Assembly (NCBI RefSeq): GCF_000585995.1 | Contig: NZ_CP007410.1 | Location: 3,251,430-3,315,429, forward strand | Direction: 5' to 3' | Source of the DNA: Pseudomonas brassicacearum | Lineage (GTDB): Bacteria > Pseudomonadota > Gammaproteobacteria > Pseudomonadales > Pseudomonadaceae | Length of the DNA: 64,000 bases | Part shown: piece after piece, positions 34,846 to 43,402 of the stretch | Layout of the letters: every line of letters begins with the position of its first letter | How positions within the stretch are numbered: position 1 is the first letter of the stretch | Notes under the pieces: generated by a model | The model's input: only the letters and a program-made list of their open reading frames with translations | Told to the model about the DNA's origin: nothing | Database searches by the model: none | Position numbers and translations under genes: made by a program

Positions 34846-35976
34846 ATGAATAATACAGATACTCCGCAAGTGGTATTAGAAGGACCGCTGGAACTGCATG
34901 GACTGGCCGAAAACACCCGCGCCGCCGCCGAAGCGTTCATTGCCGCCGGCACCGCCGCCAATACGGTGCGCAGCTACCGCAGCGCCTTCGCTTACTGGGC
35001 GGCCTGGTTGCAGCTGCGCTACAGACGTGCGCTCGGTGATGGCGCCCTGCCGCCTTCCGTGGTGGTGCAGTTCATCGTCGATCATCTTGCTCGTCCGGAC
35101 GGCGCTGGCGGCTGGACGCACTTGCTGCCCGCCAACGTCGATGCGGCACTGATCGCCGCCAGTGTCAAAAGCAAGCCGGGGGTGCTGGCATTCAGCACCG
35201 TCAGCCACCGCCTGGCGGTATTGGCCAAATGGCACCGTTTGAACGAGTGGGATAACCCCTGCGAAGTCGCGGCGGTCAAGACCCTGCTGCGCGAGGCGCA
35301 TAAGGCCCAGGCGCGCCAGGGCGTCACCCTGCGCAAGAAGACCGCCGTGGTTCTTGAACCGCTGCAGGCGATGCTGGCCACCTGTACTGACGGCGTGCGC
35401 GGGCTACGCGACCGCGCCCTGCTGCTGTTAGCCTGGAGTGGCGGAGGTCGGCGCCGCTCTGAAGTGATTGGCTTGCAGATCGAGGACCTGCGTCGGCTCG
35501 ACACCGACACCTGGCTCTATGCGCTCGGTGCGACCAAGACCGATACCGGTGGGGTGCGCCGGGAAAAACCGCTCCGTGGCGTGGCGGCGCAAGCGCTAAA
35601 CGCTTGGCTGGCAGCGGCACCGGCCTGCACCGGACCGCTGTTTCGTCGGTTGTACAAGGGCGGCAAGGTGGGTACGTCAGGACTGTCCGGCGACCAGGTC
35701 GCCCGCATCGTCAAACGCCGTGCGCAACTGGCCGGTTTGGACGGAGACTGGGCGGCCCACAGCCTGCGTTCCGGCTTTGTCACGGAAGCCGGCCGCCAGG
35801 GTGTTCCCTTGGGTGAGGTGATGGCAATGACTGAACACCGCAGCGTGACTACCGTGATGAGCTACTTTCAAGCCGGTGAATTGCTGAACAGTCGCGCCGG
35901 GGATTTGCTCAAGCCGGACCAGGATTCGCAACATCCGCCGGGTAGCCAGGACCATCGTTATCCGGTTAAGAACTAA
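34846..35976 (+). CDS. Tyrosine recombinase/integrase
   Basis: A 376-residue tyrosine recombinase. A SAM-like core-binding domain lies at residues 25-150 (AANTVRSYRSAFAYWAAWL). Catalytic residues visible are Arg in SGGGRRRSEVIGL, HSLR (His and Arg), TEHRS (His) and the tyrosine nucleophile in VMSYFQAGE. The ATG at 34846 was preferred to a TTG at 34837. No attachment site or tRNA gene is adjacent, so it may act on distant sites or be a domesticated integrase. Confidence 0.9.
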   Translation: MNNTDTPQVVLEGPLELHGLAENTRAAAEAFIAAGTAANTVRSYRSAFAYWAAWLQLRYRRALGDGALPPSVVVQFIVDHLARPDGAGGWTHLLPANVDAALIAASVKSKPGVLAFSTVSHRLAVLAKWHRLNEWDNPCEVAAVKTLLREAHKAQARQGVTLRKKTAVVLEPLQAMLATCTDGVRGLRDRALLLLAWSGGGRRRSEVIGLQIEDLRRLDTDTWLYALGATKTDTGGVRREKPLRGVAAQALNAWLAAAPACTGPLFRRLYKGGKVGTSGLSGDQVARIVKRRAQLAGLDGDWAAHSLRSGFVTEAGRQGVPLGEVMAMTEHRSVTTVMSYFQAGELLNSRAGDLLKPDQDSQHPPGSQDHRYPVKN

Positions 35977-35996
35977 CCTATTCTGTCGCGCTGCGA

Positions 35997-36014
35997 CTGA
36001 CATCAAACTGTCAC
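35997..36014 (+). promoter_or_regulatory. Pho box (PhoB site)
   Basis: CTGACATCAAACTGTCAC consists of two seven-base repeats, CTGACAT and CTGTCAC, separated by four bases. This is the spacing and sequence of a PhoB box with one change in the first repeat. It lies 73 bases upstream of the LacI-type start and implies induction at low phosphate of the seven-gene operon that follows. Confidence 0.68.
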
Positions 36015-36086
36015 CAATCCATCCCTGAAACGCCATATCCCCTGAGTACTGTCCTCGCCAATGAGATCGATCTCAAGCGAGTGACA

Positions 36087-37106
36087 ATGACTGATTTAAA
36101 AGAAGTGGCACGGTTGGCGGGGGTATCGCGGGCGACTGCGGCGCGTACCTTTGCGTCCCCTGAAGTGGTCCGTCCAGCCACCCGGGAACAGGTCTTCGCC
36201 GCCGCGCGCCAGCTGGGTTTCCGGCCTAATCGTCTCGGCCGCCAACTACGCCTGCAAGTGACCAAGCTGATCGGCGTGGTGGTGCCCAACCTGCTCAACC
36301 CGGTCTTCGCCGAGCAATTCCAGGCGATGGAGCGCGCGGCGCGTCTGCGCGGTTACAACCTGCTGCTGGCCACGACCGACTACAGCAGCGAGCGTGAAAG
36401 CGTGGTGGTCGAGGAGTTGTTGCGACAGCGCGTCGATGGCCTCGTTCTCACGGTGACCGACGCCGAGAGTAACCGCGTGCTGCAAAACCTGGACAACGAG
36501 GACACACCTTTTGTCCTGGCCTATCACCAGCCGGGCAATCCGGACTACAGCGCCGTGTCGGTGGACAATCGCGCCGGCATGGCCCTCGCCACCCGTTATC
36601 TGCTGGAAGCCGGTCATTGGCGCATTGGCATGGTTGCGGGCCCTGCCCTGCAGTCCGACCGCGCTCGCCAGCGGTATGCCGGTTATTGCGACGCGATGCG
36701 CGAGGCCGGCCTCGACAGCCTGCCGGTGATTGAAATGCCGGCCCACACCCAGGCCGACTTCGCCGCCATCGAGCCACTGCTGCAAGGCCCGCAGGCGCTC
36801 AGCGCGTTGGTCTGCTCCAACGATTTATTGGCGATCAGCCTGATTGCGCAGCTGCGGCGCAACGGTTGGCACGTGCCCAAGCAACTCTCGGTCATTGGCT
36901 TTGATGGCATCGCCCTTGGCACCCAGATGCACCCGACGCTGTGCAGTGTCGTCCAGCCCATCGAAGCGCTGGCCTGCACCGTGATCGACCAACTGCTGGC
37001 GCAGATCGCCGGCGCCACACCGGTTTCCCATTGCCTGCCCTGCCATATCCGACCGGGCGAAAGCACTCAACCCTACGAGGAGACGCTTGATGATCCGCTT
37101 CAGTAA
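36087..37106 (+). CDS. LacI-family transcriptional regulator
   Basis: A 339-residue regulator with the helix-turn-helix LKEVARLAGVSRATAARTF at residues 3-22, the hinge region to about residue 60, and a periplasmic-binding-protein-like sensor domain (IGVVVPNLLNPVFAEQF). It starts the transport operon and overlaps the next gene by 17 bases, so it is probably a local substrate-responsive repressor. A GTG at 36081 is an alternative start. A Pho box upstream adds phosphate control. Confidence 0.92.
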   Translation: MTDLKEVARLAGVSRATAARTFASPEVVRPATREQVFAAARQLGFRPNRLGRQLRLQVTKLIGVVVPNLLNPVFAEQFQAMERAARLRGYNLLLATTDYSSERESVVVEELLRQRVDGLVLTVTDAESNRVLQNLDNEDTPFVLAYHQPGNPDYSAVSVDNRAGMALATRYLLEAGHWRIGMVAGPALQSDRARQRYAGYCDAMREAGLDSLPVIEMPAHTQADFAAIEPLLQGPQALSALVCSNDLLAISLIAQLRRNGWHVPKQLSVIGFDGIALGTQMHPTLCSVVQPIEALACTVIDQLLAQIAGATPVSHCLPCHIRPGESTQPYEETLDDPLQ

Positions 37107-38094
37107 AACCCTGGCGACGTTGCTGCTGTGCGGCGTTGCCAGCCTGGCCCAGGCCGCCGAGACGGCGATTTGCTACAACTGCCCGCCGGAATGGGCCGAC
37201 TGGGGCACGCAACTCAAGGCAATTGCCGATACCACTGGAGTACAGGTCCCGCTGGACAACAAGAACTCCGGGCAGGCATTGGCGCAACTGGTGGCCGAAC
37301 AGGCCGCACCGGTGGCTGATGTGGTGTATTACGGTGTGACGTTTGGTTTGCAGGCGCAAAAGGCCGGGGTGGTCGGCACTTATAAACCCAAGGGCTGGGA
37401 GCAGATCCCGGCAGGTTTGAAGGACCCGCAGGGACATTGGTTTGCCATTCATTCCGGCACCTTGGGCATCATGGTCAACGTCGATGCGCTGGGTGGCCTG
37501 CCCGTGCCGCAAAGCTGGGGCGATCTGCTCAAGCCTGAATACAAAGGCATGGTTGGCTACCTGGATCCGTCCAGCGCGTTCGTCGGCTACGTCTCTGCCG
37601 TCGCGATCAACCAGGCCATGGGTGGGAGCCTGGACGACTTCGCTCCGGCGATCGATTACTTCCAGAAACTGGCGAAAAACTCGCCCATTGTGCCTAAGCA
37701 GACGGCTTACGCGCGGGTGCTGTCCGGCGAATTGCCGATCCTGGTGGATTACGATTTCAACGCCTATCGGGCCCGTTACAAGGACAAGGCCAACGTTGCC
37801 TTTGTGATTCCCAAGGAAGGCAGCATCAGCGTGCCTTACGTGATGAGCATCGTCGGCAACGCCCCCCATCGGGCCAACGCCGAGATAGTCTTGGATTTTG
37901 TGCTGTCCGAACAAGGCCAGGCGCTTTGGGCCAAGGCGTACCTGAGGCCGGTGCGAGCCATGAAGATGCCTGCCGATATCGCCGCGCAGTTCCTGCCTGA
38001 CAGCGATTACGCCCGGGCTGGCGTGGTCAACTACGAGCAAATGGCGGCGGCGCAGGAAGCCTTTTCCGCACGTTACCTGCGAGAGGTCAAGTAA
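37090..38094 (+). CDS. ABC transporter substrate-binding protein
   Basis: A 334-residue periplasmic binding protein with a signal peptide (TLATLLLCGVASLAQAAE) of the ferric-ion/polyamine/phosphonate-like class. GHWFAIHSGTLGIMVN and YLDPSSAFVGYVSAVAIN are typical. A CYNCP pair at the mature N-terminus is notable. The phosphodiesterase and Pho box of the operon suggest an organophosphate ligand, not iron or polyamine; this is an inference from context. Confidence 0.88.
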   Translation: MIRFSKTLATLLLCGVASLAQAAETAICYNCPPEWADWGTQLKAIADTTGVQVPLDNKNSGQALAQLVAEQAAPVADVVYYGVTFGLQAQKAGVVGTYKPKGWEQIPAGLKDPQGHWFAIHSGTLGIMVNVDALGGLPVPQSWGDLLKPEYKGMVGYLDPSSAFVGYVSAVAINQAMGGSLDDFAPAIDYFQKLAKNSPIVPKQTAYARVLSGELPILVDYDFNAYRARYKDKANVAFVIPKEGSISVPYVMSIVGNAPHRANAEIVLDFVLSEQGQALWAKAYLRPVRAMKMPADIAAQFLPDSDYARAGVVNYEQMAAAQEAFSARYLREVK

Positions 38095-38964
38095 GTGACC
38101 GCCTCGGTAATAAAAACCCAGGAAGTCCGCTCGGGCCGGGCCACGGCGCCGCCTTTGCGGCTGACCGCGGCCTGGGCCCTGGCGCCTGCCGCAGCGGTGT
38201 TGTTCGCGTTCTGGCTGTTGCCGTTGGCACACCTGATCGTACTGGGTGGGCAAAGTCGTGATGGCAGCGCGAGCGGCTATTGGCAGGTGCTGAGCAGCGC
38301 GCAATACCTGGGCAGCCTGGCGCAGACCTGCCTGCTGGCCCTGGCGACAACCCTTGCGGCGCTGCTGGTGGGCGGCATCAGTGGTTTTTTTCTCAGTCGC
38401 CAGCGTTTCTTCGGTCGTTCGCTCCTGGTCGCCTTGTTGACTTTCCCACTGGCATTCCCCGGTGTGGTCGTCGGGTTCCTGGTGATTCTGCTGGCCGGTC
38501 GACAAGGCTTGTTTGCCAGCCTCGGCATGGAGCTGGCGGGTGAACGCTGGATTTTTGCCTACTCGCTGATGGGACTGTGCATCGGTTACCTGTACTTCTC
38601 GATCCCGCGGGTGATCCTCACGGTGATGGCCGCGTGCGAAAGCCTGGATCGCAGCCTGGAAGAGGCGGCTCAATCACTGGGGGCCGGACCTTGGCGGGTG
38701 ACCTGTGATGTCATCGTTCCGGGGCTGGCGCCAGCACTGGTGTCCTGCGGGGCGATCTGCTTTGCGACGTCCATGGGGGCGTTCGGTACGGCTTTCACCT
38801 TGGGTACCCGGCTCAACGTGACACCGGTGGCGATCTACAACGTGTTCACCAACTACGCCAATTTCGCCGTGGCCGCCGCATTGTCGGTGGTGCTGGGGGC
38901 GCTGACCTGGGCGGTGCTGCTACTGGCCAGGCGCCTGGCGAAAAATTCGAGGACAGTCTTGTGA
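38095..38964 (+). CDS. ABC transporter permease 1
   Basis: A 289-residue permease starting with GTG directly behind the binding protein gene. About six helices are visible, together with the cytoplasmic EAA loop (LEEAAQSLGAGPWRVTCDVI) that contacts the ATPase. It forms a heterodimer with the next product, and they overlap by four bases (GTGA). Confidence 0.92.
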   Translation: MTASVIKTQEVRSGRATAPPLRLTAAWALAPAAAVLFAFWLLPLAHLIVLGGQSRDGSASGYWQVLSSAQYLGSLAQTCLLALATTLAALLVGGISGFFLSRQRFFGRSLLVALLTFPLAFPGVVVGFLVILLAGRQGLFASLGMELAGERWIFAYSLMGLCIGYLYFSIPRVILTVMAACESLDRSLEEAAQSLGAGPWRVTCDVIVPGLAPALVSCGAICFATSMGAFGTAFTLGTRLNVTPVAIYNVFTNYANFAVAAALSVVLGALTWAVLLLARRLAKNSRTVL

Positions 38965-39755
38965 AGCGCTCAACGTTGTTTGTCGGGCAATTGGTGTTCA
39001 CCTTGCTGGTATGCGCCTTCATGTTGGTGCCGGTCTTGATGTCCCTGCTGGCCGGGCTGACGCGCAATTATTTCCAGGGCGTGTCCAGCGGTCTGACGTT
39101 CGATTGGCTGGTGCAAGTCTGGCAAGACTATTCGCCCACGGTCTGGCTATCCCTGCAGTTGGCCCTGGCTTGCGCGGTGTGCGTCTGTGTGGTGGGTGTG
39201 CCGGCGGCTTACGCGCTGGTGCGGATGAACAATCGCTTCAGCCGCGGGTTCGAGGAGTTGATGGTGCTGCCCGTGGCAATGCCGGGCCTGGCCAGCGCCT
39301 TGGCGTTGCTGCTGACTTACGGGCAATACGGCGGGTTCCGCAGCAGCTGGCTATTCATTCTCGTCGGTCATGTGCTGTTCACCCTGCCGTTTCTGGTACG
39401 TCCGGTCATGGCCGTGATGCAACGCCAGCAACTGCCCGTCCTGGAAGAAGCCGCGGCCAGCCTTGGCGCCGGGCCACTGCGGCGATTCTTCAGTGTGGTG
39501 GTACCCAACTGCAGGGCGGGGATTCTCGCCGGGGTATTAATGGTCGTCACCCTGTCACTGGGCGAGTTCAACCTGACTTGGATGCTTCATACGCCGATGA
39601 CCAAGACGCTGCCGGTGGGCCTGGCTGACAGTTATGCCTCGGCCAGGCTGGAAGTTGCCAGCGCCTACACCCTCATATTCCTGCTGATGATCGTGCCGCT
39701 GCTGATTGCGTTGCAGGCCATCAGCGCCCGCCTTTCCCGTGGAGAAAAACGATGA
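38961..39755 (+). CDS. ABC transporter permease 2
   Basis: A 264-residue permease with six helices and an EAA loop (LEEAAASLGAGPLRRFFSVV). It starts with GTG inside the stop of permease 1 and overlaps the ATPase gene by four bases. Together with permease 1 it makes the inner membrane channel of the importer. Confidence 0.92.
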   Translation: MKRSTLFVGQLVFTLLVCAFMLVPVLMSLLAGLTRNYFQGVSSGLTFDWLVQVWQDYSPTVWLSLQLALACAVCVCVVGVPAAYALVRMNNRFSRGFEELMVLPVAMPGLASALALLLTYGQYGGFRSSWLFILVGHVLFTLPFLVRPVMAVMQRQQLPVLEEAAASLGAGPLRRFFSVVVPNCRAGILAGVLMVVTLSLGEFNLTWMLHTPMTKTLPVGLADSYASARLEVASAYTLIFLLMIVPLLIALQAISARLSRGEKR

Positions 39756-40783
39756 GCGGAACCACCATTCGCCTGGCGGGTTGCCGCAAGGCATTCTCTG
39801 ACGGCACCGTTGCCGTACATGACCTGGACTTGACGATTGAAGCCGGGGAAACCCTGGCGATCCTCGGCCCGTCCGGTTGCGGTAAAACCACCACTTTGCG
39901 CCTGATTGCCGGGCTTGAGCGGCCGGATGTGGGGCAGGTGTTTTTTGGCGACACCGAGGTCACCCGTTTACCCATCGAACGTCGCGATGTGGGCATGGTG
40001 TTCCAGAACTATGCGCTGTTTCCCAACCTGGATGTGGCCGGCAACATCGTTTATGGGCTGAAAGTTCGCGGCGTATCACCCGCTGAGCGCAACAAGCGTT
40101 GCTCAGAGTTGTTGGAACTGGTCGGCCTGCAGGATCACGGCAAGCGCAGCATCCACGAGTTGTCCGGCGGTCAGCGCCAGCGAGTCGCCCTCGCCCGCGC
40201 CCTGGCGCCCAGGCCCCGGGTATTGCTGCTCGATGAACCCTTGGCGGCGTTGGATGCGCAGTTGCGTGAACGCTTGCGCAGCGAGTTGGATCAGCTGCTA
40301 CGCCATCTGGGCATTACCGCCGTGTTCGTCACTCACGATCAGGGCGAAGCCATGGCCCTGGGCAGTCGGATCCTGGTCATGGCGCAGGGCCGCGTCGCGC
40401 AGTTGGCCAGCCCGCGGGAAATCTATCAGCAACCCGCCAACGCCTTTGTCGCCAGTTTTGTCGGCAACCTCAATGCTTTTGCGGTGATCGAGCACACCCT
40501 CCAAGGCTTGAAAGTCCATGGCGGAGAGTTGCCTTGGCGCGGACGCGGGCTGCCTGCCACGGTCTATTGCCGCCCGGAGCATTTACGGGTGATGGAGGGC
40601 GAAGGACACCTGCGTGGGTGTCTGGTCGGTCAGTTTTTTCAAGGTGCTCAAAGCCGACTGTTGGTGGACATCGGCGCCGCCCAGCCGTTGCTGGTGGACA
40701 GCACCGACAGCACTATTCATGCCCCAGGCACCCTGCTCGCCTTGGCCATCGAGCCCCAGGCGCTGTTCACCCTGTCATCGTGA
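39752..40783 (+). CDS. ABC transporter ATPase (PotA/FbpC-like)
   Basis: A 343-residue ATPase with Walker A GPSGCGKT, signature LSGGQRQRVALARA, Walker B LLLDEPLAALD and H-loop VFVTHD. The C-terminal third is a TOBE/OB regulatory domain, as in importers for polyamines, iron and phosphonates. It drives the binding-protein-dependent importer encoded just upstream. Confidence 0.94.
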   Translation: MSGTTIRLAGCRKAFSDGTVAVHDLDLTIEAGETLAILGPSGCGKTTTLRLIAGLERPDVGQVFFGDTEVTRLPIERRDVGMVFQNYALFPNLDVAGNIVYGLKVRGVSPAERNKRCSELLELVGLQDHGKRSIHELSGGQRQRVALARALAPRPRVLLLDEPLAALDAQLRERLRSELDQLLRHLGITAVFVTHDQGEAMALGSRILVMAQGRVAQLASPREIYQQPANAFVASFVGNLNAFAVIEHTLQGLKVHGGELPWRGRGLPATVYCRPEHLRVMEGEGHLRGCLVGQFFQGAQSRLLVDIGAAQPLLVDSTDSTIHAPGTLLALAIEPQALFTLSS

Positions 40784-40807
40784 TTTGTGTTCTTTAGAGG
40801 ACTTATT

Positions 40808-41638
40808 TTGAATCATCCGTTTCTCATTGCGCAGATCAGTGACCTGCACCTTAAAGCCGGGGAAAAACTGACCTATGGCGTCGTTGATACCCTCGCCGCG
40901 TTGCGGCGTGCGGTCGACCATTTGAACGCCCATGTTCCACGCCCCGACATCGTGGTGATCAGTGGCGATCTGGTGGACTTCGGTCGACCTGATGAATATG
41001 CCGTGTTGCACCCCGAACTGGCGCGCCTGCACATGCCTTGCTATCTGGTGCCCGGGAACCATGACAATCGCGAGCATCTGCGGGCAGCATTTGCCGATCA
41101 TGACTACCTGCCGAGCGTGGTCGGTGCGCCCCTGGATTGGGTGGTTGAGGAATATCCGCTACGCCTGATCGGCCTGGACAGCACCATTCCCGGCGGCCAT
41201 GGCGGTCAGTTGCTGGACAGCCAACTGCGCTGGCTCGATGAACAACTGGCCAGTCGTCCCGACGTGCCAACGCTATTGGTCCTGCACCACCCACCGTTTA
41301 TCAGCGGCATTGGCCACATGGACCGCGAACCGTTCATCAACGCCTCGGCACTGGAGCAGGTCATCGCCCGTCATCCGCAGGTGGAGCGCTTGCTGTGCGG
41401 ACATTTGCATCGGCCGATGCAGCGACGCTTCGGCGGCAGCCTGAGTTGCGTGTGTCCTGGCACCTCACATCAAATTGTCCTGGATCTCCAGACAAGCGCT
41501 CCCGCGCATTTCAACCTGGAGCCCGCCGGGTACCTGTTGCACCACTGGCATGGGCAGGGACTGGTGAGCCATAACGGCGTGTTTGGCGAGTATCCCGGGC
41601 CGTATCCGTTTTATGACGCTCATGGATTGATCGACTGA
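40808..41638 (+). CDS. GpdQ-like metallophosphodiesterase
   Basis: A 276-residue calcineurin-like phosphodiesterase. Metal-binding motifs in order are ISDLH, SGDLVDFG, PGNHDN, LHHPP and CGHLHRP. Several blocks (GRPDEYAV, YLVPGNHD, MHHPP-like and PGTSHQI) are close to what I recall of GpdQ, the glycerophosphodiesterase of Enterobacter aerogenes. A TTG at 40808 is the likely start, since AGAGGA lies at good distance; a GTG at 40787 is less likely. It has no signal peptide and would cleave an imported phosphodiester in the cytoplasm. Confidence 0.87.
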   Translation: MNHPFLIAQISDLHLKAGEKLTYGVVDTLAALRRAVDHLNAHVPRPDIVVISGDLVDFGRPDEYAVLHPELARLHMPCYLVPGNHDNREHLRAAFADHDYLPSVVGAPLDWVVEEYPLRLIGLDSTIPGGHGGQLLDSQLRWLDEQLASRPDVPTLLVLHHPPFISGIGHMDREPFINASALEQVIARHPQVERLLCGHLHRPMQRRFGGSLSCVCPGTSHQIVLDLQTSAPAHFNLEPAGYLLHHWHGQGLVSHNGVFGEYPGPYPFYDAHGLID

Positions 41639-41828
41639 CAACCCAGGGACTTTTACGGTGTTGTTTTTTGAAGGCGCTCCTCGGAGGTTTTAACCACAGT
41701 CCCCTCTATCGATTGAAGATTCCCTAGCGTTTTATTCAACCCAGCGGCCCATCACCTGATCGGCCGATGGCGTCCTGCTGCCTTTTCAACATGCCCGGAA
41801 CAGAGATTCCGCGGTGGAGTGCGTCCTG

Positions 41829-43148
41829 ATGAAAGCCCTATTTCAAGTATTGAGTTTATTAACCGGCGGCATGAGTGTTGTCATGAGCCCGTTGGCGTCT
41901 GCTGATTTTATCAACGACAGCAAAGCCAACTTGAACTTGCGCAACTTCTACTTCAACAACGACAACCGCGACGGAGCCGCCGCACCTTCGAAGACCGAGG
42001 AATGGGGCCAGGCTTTCATGCTCAATTATCAGTCCGGGTTTACCGACGGCACCGTGGGGTTCGGTCTGGACGCTATCGGATTGCTGGGGTTGAAGCTCGA
42101 CAGCGGCGCGGGTCGTCATGTCGGTAGCTCAATGTTCCCCAACGACGGTGACAAGGCCGCGGATCAATGGGCGCGTCTCGGTGCAACGGCAAAGATGCGC
42201 GTCTCCAAGACCGAGCTGCGGTACGGCACCTTGCAACCGAAATTGCCGATTCTGGTTTCCAACGATGGCCGCCTGCTGCCGCAAACCTTCGAGGGTGGGC
42301 AAGTCACCAGCAATGAAATCGACAACCTGACCTTCACTGCCGGGCAACTGGAACACGCCACCGGCCGTGCTTCCAGCGACAGCGCCGGCCTGGCCGTGGC
42401 GGGCGGCAGCCAGGAAAGCAATAAATTCACTTTCGCCGGTGGCGATTACAAGCTGACCAAGGATCTGACCGCCCAGTATTACTACGCCAATCTTGAGGAT
42501 TATTACCAGCAGCACTTCGCCGGTCTGTTGCATGTTTTACCACTGGGTGAGTACGGCTCGTTGAAAACCGACTTGCGCTACTTCAAGACCACCTCCGATG
42601 GCAAGAACAGCAGCGCGGCCGGTCGCGCCAGTGGCTACAAACTCGGCGGCTATACCAAAGACGGTAGCGGTGAAATCGACAACGATACCTGGAGCGCGGC
42701 GTTCATTTACTCGCTGGGTGGCCACGCCATTACCGCGGGCTATCAACGCGTTTCCGAAGACAGCAACTTTACCCAACTCAACCAGGGCGGCCTGGTGGGT
42801 AAAGGCGAAGGTGGCGCGAGTCTTTATCTCTACACCGACCGCACCATCCAGACCTTCATCCAGGCCGGCGAGCGTACGGCATTCGCGCAATATGCCTATG
42901 ACTTCGCAGCGCTCGGTGTTCCGGGCTTGAAGGCTTCGGTGATGTACCTCAAGGGCGACAATATCCAGACCGCCAGCGGCCAGGATGCCAGTGAATGGGA
43001 ACGTGATATTTCCCTGGACTATGTGATTCAGAGTGGCGCGTTGAAGAACGTCGGTTTCGGCTGGCGCAACGGCATGTCGCGAAGCGATATTGCCCGCGAC
43101 CAGGATCAGAATCGGTTGATTGTGAGCTATAGCATTCCTTTGATGTAA
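41829..43148 (+). CDS. OprD-family outer membrane porin
   Basis: A 439-residue porin with a signal peptide cleaved near LASADF and a mature start, FINDSKANLNLRNFYFNNDN, typical of OprD. Alternating beta-strands continue to the aromatic end (LIVSYSIPLM). OprD/OccD/OccK proteins admit carboxylates and amino acids; a phosphodiester substrate is inferred from the operon. The 190-base gap before it has no gene and may hold its own promoter. Confidence 0.93.
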   Translation: MKALFQVLSLLTGGMSVVMSPLASADFINDSKANLNLRNFYFNNDNRDGAAAPSKTEEWGQAFMLNYQSGFTDGTVGFGLDAIGLLGLKLDSGAGRHVGSSMFPNDGDKAADQWARLGATAKMRVSKTELRYGTLQPKLPILVSNDGRLLPQTFEGGQVTSNEIDNLTFTAGQLEHATGRASSDSAGLAVAGGSQESNKFTFAGGDYKLTKDLTAQYYYANLEDYYQQHFAGLLHVLPLGEYGSLKTDLRYFKTTSDGKNSSAAGRASGYKLGGYTKDGSGEIDNDTWSAAFIYSLGGHAITAGYQRVSEDSNFTQLNQGGLVGKGEGGASLYLYTDRTIQTFIQAGERTAFAQYAYDFAALGVPGLKASVMYLKGDNIQTASGQDASEWERDISLDYVIQSGALKNVGFGWRNGMSRSDIARDQDQNRLIVSYSIPLM

Positions 43149-43205
43149 GCCGTCAGCTTCATTGACGAACGTGATCCAGCGCTTTGATCGGGAGGTCAAT
43201 CGTCG

Positions 43206-43242
43206 CGCAAGAAGCCGGAGTGTCCCGCTACGGTTTCTTGCG
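43206..43242. terminator. Hairpin downstream of the porin gene
   Basis: CGCAAGAAGCC at 43206-43216 pairs with GGTTTCTTGCG at 43232-43242 except for one base, with a 15-base loop. It lies 58 bases behind the porin stop. No T-run follows, so this is a stabilising or weak termination structure at best. Confidence 0.5.
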
Positions 43243-43353
43243 AAATGGGCGGATGCCAGAGGTGTCGATAAGCGCTGGCATTTCTTGTATCTGGTTGAGC
43301 TGACGCCTCTTCAACATTTTTTTAAGAAAAAAGGTGGCTTTTTAAAAACCTGC

Positions 43354-43382
43354 TACATTCGAGTGTGAGATGGATTCTCACA
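43354..43382 (+). promoter_or_regulatory. Extended -10 and operator-like dyad before the TULIP-like operon
   Basis: TGCTACATT (43351-43359) fits an extended -10 element. Directly behind it, TGTGAG (43364-43369) and CTCACA (43377-43382) are perfect inverted repeats with a seven-base gap, overlapping the expected start of transcription. This is a fitting place for a repressor. The first gene starts at 43403 after CAGGAAGG. Confidence 0.5.
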
Positions 43383-43402
43383 GACATCAGGAAGGTACAG
43401 GG

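Noticed and set aside
33777..35976. Prophage or integrative element
   Set aside because: Only a recombinase and a KfrA-like gene are present; no structural, replication or attachment features are visible.
35983..35989. Third Pho repeat (CTGTCGC) upstream of the Pho box
   Set aside because: It lies 14 bases from the next repeat instead of 11, out of phase with the box.
36892..38673. 593-codon minus-strand frame opposite the LacI regulator, binding protein and permease genes
   Set aside because: It runs antisense to three clear genes and has a biased composition typical of GC-rich shadow frames.
43364..43382. Possible CRP/Vfr site (TGTGA and TCACA)
   Set aside because: The half sites are separated by nine bases instead of six, so it does not fit the consensus; kept only as a general dyad.
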